From assembly GCA_022494885.1 (NCBI GenBank), contig JAGVSM010003436.1:62001-126000 (forward strand): a stretch of DNA of 64,000 bases, given 5' to 3'. Below are positions 56,370-64,000 of the stretch, one piece after another; position 1 is the first letter of the stretch; the number at the start of each line of letters is the position of its first letter. The notes under the pieces were generated by a model. It ran no database searches, was not told the DNA's origin, and saw only the letters and a list, made by a program, of their open reading frames with translations. Source of the stretch: Micrasema longulum. Lineage: Eukaryota; Arthropoda; Insecta; Trichoptera; Brachycentridae. Both the position numbers and the translations under genes were made by a program.

Positions 56370-56985
56370 AGTATGTTTATTATGGATGGAATGACTGAAA
56401 AAGATATTGAAAGGAGGGTGAGTGTCGGAAACAGAATGAACAGCGCACTGAAATCAAACTTGGCAAACAAATGATTGTCGCAAGAAGCAAAATTAGCAGT
56501 TCACAATGGAGTCCTGGTCCCGACTGTGATGTATGGACTTGGAAAAACAGGAATGAAAGTGGGCTGAATGCGGTCGAAATGCAATCTCTCAGGCAAATGT
56601 GTGGAAAAAATATGTACGATAGATGCACTCATTTCGAGATCCGTACATTATGTAAGGCTAAGATAGGCATTATCGACGAAATCAAGAAAATAGTTCTGTG
56701 CTGGTTAAAAATATTTATGGAGTGAATGTTGATGCATGCGGAAATTGAGAAAGAACGAGAAAAAAGTGGTATGACCAATTCCAACAAATACTTAAAGATG
56801 GACATGTAAAAAGTCGGAATAATCGGCGCGCGTGCATGATAAGATGTATAAAAAAAGGAAGCGAAATCTGTATGCAAATAAAAATTGATGTGGCGTTCTC
56901 TGCCTACCCTTACGAGAAAACGGCGTGATGGTTAGTTATTATTGTTGTATCAATAAAATTATCCCTGTCTTAAAAAAACTATTTG
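56370..56985 (+). pseudogene. LINE reverse-transcriptase C-terminal part and 3' end
   Basis: Readings in successive frames: MTEKDIERRVSVGNRMNSAL, then LAVHNGVLVPTVMYGLG, then NAVEMQSLRQMCG and LCKAKIGIIDEIKK, then RKKWYDQFQQILKDGHVKSR and NNRRACMIRCI. The order (R...N.ALKS, VLVPT..YG, E...LR...G, then KRWYDQ) is the post-palm region of an arthropod LINE. At least three frameshifts or stops occur. It ends with a CAATAAAATTATCCC signal-like sequence near 56950. Confidence 0.8.
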
Positions 56986-57506
56986 CATTTCTTTTTAATA
57001 AATGTCTCTCTAAAAAGCACGTGAAGGGTTGAAACACGTAAAATTTAGAATGGATACACGACTGTTTCTCCAAAAAGGGAGCGACAGAGTTTTTACAGCC
57101 CCTAAGAGTGGAGCCTTATCGCTCACCGAAACGTTAACCATTACAACCTCCATAAATTGGGGTGGCCTTTTTTCTTTTTGCCTTTTTAAACCCCGTACCT
57201 CTAATCTGATAAGACAGGCATGTTCCTAGTTTTTATTTCGTACCTGTTACATTACGACGCTAACTAACTTGCTTGGTCGTATTGTATATGAGGGTCTCTT
57301 TAACGACCCTTAAAATGTTTACTTTACATTCCAAACGTATTTTGTACAAGCCCGATGTAACCGTTACGTTGAAACAATGACACAATTGGGAAATATCACG
57401 TTTTTAAAAAACATTTTAAAGTAGTAAAGGTCTATGAAATATTGTCCCGTAAAAAAATATTTTTTTTTGGTAATTAATAGTAGATTAAAAAATATTTTAA
57501 ATTTCG

Positions 57507-57660
57507 AATTCCCGCAAAAACGGTAATTTGATTGGTCACGTCCTTAATACGTCACGATTCATGTTTATTCGTTTCTAGCCATTGAATTTTTTTTCGAACT
57601 TTATCACAAATCTTGACGTTACCACAACCAAGGCCAAACACGTCGCGTTTTCTAGCAATG
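57507..57660 (+). repeat. Dispersed repeat family E, copy 2
   Basis: GAATTCCCGCAAAAACGGTA, GATTGGTCACGTCCTTAATA, ACGTCACGATTCATGTTTAT, TCACAAATCTTGACGTTACC and AAGGCCAAACACGTCGCGTT. A CCAAT-type ATTGG and CRE-like sites are conserved with the inverted copy at 59745-59900. Confidence 0.7.
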
Positions 57661-57689
57661 TAGGTATTCATAGTTTGTGATATTTTCCT

Positions 57690-57770
57690 ATTAATAATAA
57701 TAATAAAAATAATATTAATACTAATTAAAATAATAATAAAATAATAATAATAATTATTATTATCATGGTT
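57690..57770. repeat. (AAT)n-rich simple repeat
   Basis: An imperfect AATAAT/ATTATT tract, partly self-complementary. Confidence 0.8.
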
Positions 57771-57989
57771 TATTAAGAAAAATAACAAGTACTTTATCTT
57801 CTACATTCGCAGTTAAGTAATCGATTTCTCTGGATCATGTCTAGTCTGCCTAACTAGGTACAACCTGTTTTAAGGCAGACATTTTTATGCAAAATAAACA
57901 ATAATATTACCACCTACTAGTTAATCAACTATACAGTCATACAATATTATTTTATACCATTTATTATGTAATAATGTTTTTGAGTATAC

Positions 57990-58235
57990 TTTCTGATTTT
58001 CTCGACGTAAACCCAGTAACCAATTTTTCACCGATTTATTGAATTGAATCCTGGTAATGGTTTCGCAATGTTTGGGTAACATATTAAATATTTTGGAGCC
58101 CAGAAACCTGAAATTTCTTTGCTCGAATCCAGAGTTTTCTGATTGACCCCATGACCCATCCTCTAGTTTGACTTCTGGTAGTGTGGGAGTGTTTTTTTTG
58201 GGATTTGATAGAATAATTTGCTTTCGAAAACATAA
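57990..58235 (-). pseudogene. LINE C-terminal fragment
   Basis: A minus-strand frame reads SENSGFEQRNFRFLGSKIFN, then MLPKHCETITRIQFNKSVKN and WLLGLRREN. The order (R..RF.GSK.FN.LP......I...FK..VK.WLL) fits the C-terminus of a LINE protein. Confidence 0.6.
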
Positions 58236-58998
58236 ATTTAAAAAAAAAAATATAATTGCCTTATATCTAAGATCTCGAATTCTTCAAATAACTTGACGCT
58301 GGGGTACCTGGAGGGAATTTATTAAATTATTATTTGCAAAGAATGTTGAACTTTTTGAGAGAGATTGTATAAAAACGTTTTCAAATAACGCGTATTATTA
58401 ATATTTTATGCATTAAAATTATGATCAAAATTGTTTTTATGCGTTACAATGGATATCAATAGTCAAAAGAATAGTGCATTGTTGCACTGGTGTTAATCCG
58501 CTGTCTGATTTTTTTCATCGGTTGCAAATCTCGTAATGTATTTGCTCACCTACTGGAGCTGAGCACTATATCACTAAAGCAAATGGCGGACGATTCATTG
58601 AACAACGTAATTATGATCAACCGAAAATCCGCTCCGATTTACTGCTCAGCGGTTTCCCAGAACTAAATAAAACGTTGGTAGGACATGCTTTAATGTAATA
58701 CCTATGTGCAATTATTTACTTTTTATTTGATTTATTTTACATCTTGAAATAGTGCACACTAATATATGAAAATGCGTGCTCCAATTTTATTATGTATTTT
58801 ATCATTCTTATAATTTAATAATTTTAATCTTAATAATTTTATCTCCCAGTAAATCTATTTAACAATATTACTATCAACTATGTTTTTATGTTTATTATTT
58901 TATACGTATACAATATTATGTCTGTACTCTATTTATTTAATTATCAATTAAAACTATTGTCTGAGCACCCAATGAAAAACTATTATTGAATATTAAAA

Positions 58999-59155
58999 AT
59001 AATAAAATACATAAAACAACCTTGTTTTTAACCACTAATTTTTATTTTTCATCGACCGGTTTCAAAGCAAACAAGCTTCTTCGTCAAGGTTTACGTAGCT
59101 AATAACCTAAAAAAAATAGTGGTTAAAAACAAAGTGGTTTTATGTATTTTATTAT
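58999..59155. mobile_element. Short inverted-repeat element enclosing a hammerhead-like motif
   Basis: The arms (58999-59037 and 59117-59155) are inverted copies; AATACATAAAAC and TTGTTTTTAACCACTA are identical, and only a few bases differ between them. The roughly 80-base centre carries a hammerhead-like motif on the minus strand. The whole unit is about 157 bases and non-coding. Confidence 0.75.
59053..59100 (-). ncRNA. Hammerhead-like ribozyme motif inside inverted repeats
   Basis: Minus strand: UUGACGA (core CUGANGA with C3 to U), AG, AAGC-UUGUUU-GCUU (4 bp stem II), U, GAAA, the full palindrome ACCGGU, C (cleavage position), GAUG. The layout agrees with the motifs at 52161 and 26503, but stem I is short or absent. 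Confidence 0.5.
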
Positions 59156-59280
59156 AATGAATAACCACAAAGTTAGTGCTTCAAATATAAACTTAATATT
59201 AATGAATAGTTTATCGGGACAAAATATACTATAATACCTTGTTCTCTTTAAAATTAATTAATTTTGTAATAATGTGTATA

Positions 59281-59325
59281 TTTTTTTGAATAAACTGAAA
59301 AAAAAAAAAAAAACTACTGAAACTG
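59281..59325 (+). other. Poly(A) signal and poly(A) tract of a retro-insertion
   Basis: TGAATAAACTG, an A-run of about 17, then ACTACTGAAACTG. It parallels 50115-50151. Further on, both loci share AATC-AT-TGGATATTGTGGAGAAAT (at about 50270 and 59665). Confidence 0.45.
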
Positions 59326-59744
59326 TTTCATATAATATATTGTATATTAAATATCTGCACATGGATTTTAATTAATCCAATTTTAATAAAAACCATTCTT
59401 TATCTGGGGATAAAATAATAAATAGTAAATAGTTATAAACAAAATGTTTTATATTCTAATACTATTCTTAACAGATATTCAAATAGTCGTTAAAAGTAGT
59501 TATCACGCGCTATTGTTCTTAGACTTTGCGACAATTGTTATTGGACTCATACAGGTAATAAACCAAAATCACTGATCAAAAATCCCATTTCCAAGATAAA
59601 AAATAACGAATTGTTCCGAGTACCTTTGCCGGGGTGGATTTAGAATAATAAATTGTGTTTTTGAAATCAATGTGGATATTGTGGAGAAATGTTTTCATAC
59701 ATAAATGTAAAAAAATAATTTAATAAAAATACGTTGCTTGAAAA

Positions 59745-59900
59745 ACGCAACATGTTTGGCCTTGGTAGTTCTGACATCAAGATTTGTGGCAATGTTCTAA
59801 ATATATTTGAATGAGCGGGAAAAAATATAAATTAATCGTGACGTATTAGGGGCGTGGCCAATGGAATGACCGTTTTTACGGGAATCCAAAATTACAAATT
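59745..59900 (-). repeat. Dispersed repeat family E, copy 3 (inverted)
   Basis: The reverse complement reads GGATTCCCGTAAAAACGGTC, ATTGGCCACGCCCCTAATAC, GTCACGATTAATTTATATT, CCACAAATCTTGATGTCAG and CCAAGGCCAAACATGTTGCG. With 57507-57660 it forms a 2.1 kb-spaced inverted pair. Confidence 0.7.
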
Positions 59901-60739
59901 TTTATATAATTTTTTCATTTTATTTTAAATTTACATTCGTAAATATGTTTAATCATTTTATTTATGGTTTTCCAAATTCTTTTCTTGTATAATATAACTT
60001 TATTCATGACGCATTACATATATTGATAATTTTAAGTTTAAGATAATTTTTAGTATAGTTTTAAGTATTATAACCGTATTATTGTAGATTTCAATAAATA
60101 AATAAAATTTTAAAAAATAAAATAAATCTCGAATCAAATAAAATAAAAAGCCAGTTTGAGTGATCAGTTTTACATGTTGTGTTAAATTCGCTCTTATTTA
60201 TTACAATACTTGATTGTAAATATTTGAACAAACACTCTCAAAATATTATTTAGTCTTTTTTTATAAATTTGCGTTTTTTTTTCATAGTAAACTATGTAAT
60301 TCATACAGTGCATTTTCGTGATATAAAAATGAAGTAATTTAATACTAGTATGGCGGACGCGACGCAGTGGGCTCCGGGCATAAATCACTTAAACACTGGC
60401 GATGTCCGGGTTCCCGCCCCAAATAAATTCTCATCTGCCGGACGGTTTACTATTATTTGTCTCTCGCCTGCTTGCCACTGGGAACTGCTACAGTACCTAC
60501 TGGGCTATTTGTCAAGCGGTTAGTCGAACGATCTGAAGGATAAAGCTAGCTTTGTAATTTGCACTTTGACCGAAATTGCGTTTCGTAAATCTCAAATCTA
60601 ACGGCACGCAAGGTGTTTACTTCACATTAGCCGTTATGTTACTAAATATGGGCCATTCTTCCCTACGCAGATAAATACGTTTGTAACAAACTGTCTACTG
60701 AAAGAGATAAGTTTTAAGCTCTAGAACAAGATAGTAAGT

Positions 60740-61195
60740 GAAGTAAGTTTAAGTGTTTTGTTTATTTTGTTCATAAATAACATTTTTAATATTTTTTTAA
60801 ATGAAGAGATTTTTATGTTTGCCGATGATCCAAAATTTATCCATAAATTAGCCACTAATATAATTGTAGACGAAGAACTTAAACTAGTAAAAAATTGTAG
60901 TCAACATGGACATAATACGAGAATATCAGACAAATACCATGTACAACTTTCTAAAACAAGACAAGGACAATCAAGACTAATGAACCAGGGACTGAAATTA
61001 TACAATAAACTACCAGACAAAACTAAACCAAAGACTCAGACAAATTTTTCAAAAGATGTAAAAAATATTATCTTGAACAACAGAGTATAAACGAAAAATG
61101 TATAAATTATTTTTTGTAATATGAATGTAATAATCCGTAAGGGTTTATAAATAAATTTTCAAATAAAAAAAAAAAAATAAAAAAAAAAATCTAAA
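60740..61195 (+). pseudogene. LINE 3' end with internal deletion and poly(A) tail
   Basis: One 110-codon frame joins two parts. A palm piece, MFILFINNIFNIF, is followed by IFMFADDPKFIHK, where FADD is the reverse transcriptase box. Then HGHNTRISDKYHVQL, RQGQSRLMNQGLKLYNKLPD and FSKDVKNIIL follow, a typical LINE C-terminus. The roughly 200 residues that should separate them are missing in frame. AAATAAATTTTC and A-rich tails end it at about 61190. Confidence 0.8.
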
Positions 61196-61974
61196 TCTCT
61201 CTCTCTCTTTTAAAGTATCCATAATGTAGAACAAATAGCGTTGTTTTACAAAAAAATGTACACTGTTCCTCTCTTTGATGTAAAGTAAATTACTTTTTCT
61301 TAAATGTGAGTAAGTTTTAAGTCATTTGATTTAATCGTTCAAAAAAGAATCATACTTTTCTTAATTCACTCGACAGTGTTACCCTTGCTTCTGTTAAATT
61401 AATAAAAGACTGTGGTTTCATATTTGATGATGTCATATTGATTATAAATCAATTATGGATATGCAAATGTTTGGATTTATATTGATGCTACAAAAGATTT
61501 TAGATCAATATTATCAATTCAGAAATTAAATTATTCATTGATTATGAGTCATTAAGAATACAATGCTTTAATTTAATCACCTTTCAACACTACCTAATGT
61601 AACAAATGAAAAAAATTGAAAGAATTTAGCATTAATTTTCCTGGTACATAAATTTAAAAGTGCATTTAACGCGAAAAAATATTAACCATAATCTTCTCTT
61701 ATCTACATTAAATTGACTTAAAATTAGTGATGGAAGAATAATAATCCGAGGTGTTTTTGTTCTATAAAGTTGTAAATAATCTTTTTGATAGTCCTGATTT
61801 GATCAAACATATCTATTTACATGTGCTTAATAGGCCATTAAGGCATCATATTTATTTTAGATATTAACATATCTTATTCAAACTTGCACATTAATTCTTA
61901 CACACTGATAACCAGAAATTGCTTTAACTTTATCAAATTTCAAGAACCATTTACCATTTTAAAAAATTATGATA

Positions 61975-62117
61975 TTTGAGTTTCTAATATTTTCATTTGT
62001 TTTTATACTGATGCATAAATTTTAATTTTCAACTTTAGTTTTATATTTGTGAATCGTTAACCTCTACCTTGTATATATAAAAACGCTTAGGGCGTTAATA
62101 AATAAATAAATAAACCA
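61975..62117 (+). mobile_element. LINE 3' tail (GGGCGTTAATAAATAAATAA type)
   Basis: TTGAGTTTCTAATATTTTCA to TTAGGGCGTTAATAAATAAA corresponds in order to 49310-49452. A third tail of the type (ATGCCCCTTGGGCGTATTGT, then AAATAAATAAATAAAT) ends at 63781. Confidence 0.55.
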
Positions 62118-62216
62118 TGAGTGCTAGGCATTTTATATAAAAGTTATTACCTACTTTTTATGTACATGTACGAACAATCAAACGAATAAATCATCGCGCC
62201 GTGTTCCCGTTAGAGT

Positions 62217-62251
62217 AGACAGAGAGGATATAACGCCATATCACTCTGTCT
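62217..62251. repeat. Short inverted repeat
   Basis: AGACAGAG pairs with CTCTGTCT, and inside it GATAT with ATATC, around AACGCC. A compact hairpin of unknown role, next to CpG-containing sequence. Confidence 0.5.
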
Positions 62252-63734
62252 TTGCTTTAATACTATCTTATGCACGCGCGCCAATTATTTCTTCAAGTAT
62301 TTTTGAATTTAGTCATGCCATATATTTCTCGGTCTTTTTCGTTATCTGCGTCTATCTCATAGTAAATATTAGCCATTGATTTGCAATCCATTTGCCCTAA
62401 ATTTCTAAACAACGCAGAACCAACCTTACATTATGCACGGATCTCGATTTTTGTGCAACCCCTATCGTACATAATTTTAACACATACATGTATTTGCTTG
62501 AGAGATTACATTTCAAAATGTTCTTTCATCCTTATTTTTCCAATTCTATACTTTGCTAATATACATAAGAGTCAGCACTAGAACTCCATCGTGAACAGCC
62601 AATTTCGCCTCCTGCGTCAAATATTTATTTTCCAAGGTTGATTTTTAAAATGTGTATGATACTCGTACCTAATACCTTTTATCGCCTTAATAATTCTCAA
62701 TACCCACATACTCATGTATTAACGTCGCTAATTTTATGGTTAATTGAGTAAAGTATAAAAAATTCACTGAAGTTTAACTTTCAATGAAGATTGAGGTTTT
62801 TATTTTTCTTTTATGCAGACATTTTTGGCACAAAAGCTAACAATCTTTCTTTCACGATAAATTAATATAATGTTTAACTCGTTCAAAAATGTTACCTGCT
62901 CTTCTATTTCAACTATAACTAACGTAGTTACAGTACTTTTAACACGGGTCACGGACTAGAAATATGAATTCCACTTCTGTTAATCTCATTTTATATTACT
63001 TTACAATCATTATCATGGTTCTGTAGTATTTGGTCGCATTAAAGGTCTCATATTGTGTCCGTAACTTGTAAATGAAATTAGGGCCGTTGAAAGATCCTCG
63101 GGGTACAGCGGGCAAACATTGGACCAGCAAATGAAAGGTCGTAATGTTAGAGAAAACAAAAGGGTTAACTCTGTATGCCTTTTATTGTTATGTCAGCCAG
63201 AATGGCGTGCTAAAGTAAATTAAGTCCGCTTATTAACGTTAATATAAGTGAGATTTTGCAAATGGTCAAAAATTGCCCGCAAAGGTGAGACCGAGCATCC
63301 AACTCCGCGAATTTTTTCGGAACTATAAAATCATATTATTAAAATTATATTATCTTATCTCTTTCTAATATTAATTTATCAAATATTTTTGTGTACCGTA
63401 TATTATATTATTTTCAAATATATACTTACTGTTAACTAATTTTCATTATTTGTTTTTAACAATAATTTGTTGATACCATTTTTTTTTATACTTATAAGTA
63501 TATAAACATGTATTTATTTTTTGTTTGAATTCCTAACAAGTTATTAAAAATTTGCTTTTTAATTCAATTACTTTTCTTATATCCATTTAATTTTTTTTCT
63601 TTTTTACCATGTAAAGTTTTACTTTTTATTTTGCATGGCAGTATGCTTCTTATTGTTTCTACATGTATACAAAAAAGCGTTGTTTATATTTTAAATTTTT
63701 ACGCACTATGTTTGTACTTACCTGTATATTTTTT

Positions 63735-63781
63735 GTAAATGCCCCTTGGGCGTATTGTAAAATTAAATAAATAAATAAATA
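63735..63781 (+). mobile_element. LINE-type 3' tail
   Basis: TTTGTAAATGCCCCTTGGGC, then GTATTGTAAAATTAAATAAA and further AAAT repeats. It resembles the tails at 49.4 and 62.1 kb. The upstream 250 bases are AT-rich with no readable protein. Confidence 0.45.
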
Positions 63782-64000
63782 TGTAATGTTGATACAGACC
63801 AAATAAATAAGCTAGACAATTTTTGAATGCGGATTCATCATCACCAAACCCTTATTCTCACCTGATTGTACATCATGCACTGCTTTAGTAAAGTAAACGC
63901 TACGTATTTTGATTATACGTTACACAAAGGCAGGGTGATCGCTGATCATTAAATCTTCCTCTCTTCAGAACTTATTTTTCACATGCTCGAAGGTTGAAAA

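Larger units (their letters stand above)
35182..64000 (+). other. Inferred downstream intron of the furin-like gene
   Basis: No further convertase exon (catalytic Asp, His or Ser blocks, or the RxKR site) is visible, so the rest of the window is read as intron (inference). Stretches in which I see nothing identifiable: 35182-35535, 35995-36345, 36580-37480, 37835-38455, 38720-39890, 40345-40920, 41200-41595, 42005-42400, 43890-44790, 45350-47010, 47090-48120, 48295-48580, 48660-49305, 49455-50100, 51625-52155, 53460-55190, 57000-57505, 58240-58995, 59160-59740, 59905-60735, 61200-61970, 62255-63730. A gene nested in the intron cannot be excluded. Confidence 0.45.

Noticed and set aside
1..64000. 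CRISPR arrays, rRNA genes, bacterial operons, endogenous retrovirus genes
   Set aside because: No regular repeat-spacer structure, rRNA sequence, ribosome-binding-site-led gene runs, or gag/pol/env patterns were seen; the reverse transcriptase pieces are of non-LTR type.

Overview
This is an AT-rich, repeat-dense piece of an animal nuclear genome, most likely an arthropod and probably an insect. The reasons are the type of gene exon, the tRNA-headed SINEs, several LINE families with AATAAA-type tails, mariner and TTAA elements, and a Penelope-like element with hammerhead ribozymes. Nothing looks bacterial: there are no operons, and nearly all open frames are short chance frames or decayed transposon pieces. 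The species cannot be named from the sequence.

Only one host protein-coding exon is convincing. It lies at 35077-35181 on the plus strand and encodes part of the prodomain of a furin/PC-type subtilisin-like proprotein convertase, with a good acceptor, donor and branch-point-like sequence. No neighbouring exon was found, so the window is read as this exon inside two very long introns (over 35 kb upstream, over 28 kb downstream). One intact tRNA-Leu(AAG) gene lies at 24299-24380.

The rest is mostly transposon history. Three SINE families (called A, B and C here) have tRNA-like heads with A and B boxes. About ten LINE pieces on both strands keep reverse transcriptase or C-terminal motifs. A mariner-like element (17654-19042) is rearranged into a snap-back form and broken by a 429 bp inverted-repeat element. 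Other terminal-inverted-repeat elements lie at 26829-27076 (inside a SINE), 34192-34789 and 42746-43363 (TTAA-flanked), 38461-38716 (TA-flanked) and 55653-56160 (splitting a 30 bp minisatellite). A dispersed repeat (family D) forms a 145 bp-armed palindrome at 20263-20644.

The most interesting signal is a set of eight compact hammerhead-ribozyme-like motifs: 9134-9178, 25816-25856, 26503-26544, 37488-37524, 40301-40336, 52161-52202, 53156-53212 and 59053-59100. They share the layout stem I / CUGANGA / small stem II / GAAA / a tiny, usually palindromic stem III (such as ACCGGU or ACUAGU) / stem I. Two of them flank, facing outward, a fragment of a Penelope-like GIY-YIG endonuclease (25772-26585). 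One sits inside a short element with about 39 bp inverted repeats (58999-59155). CpG-rich blocks at 2866-3400, 11510-11730 and 50520-51620 are possible regulatory DNA. Most other stretches are AT-rich DNA in which nothing is recognised.
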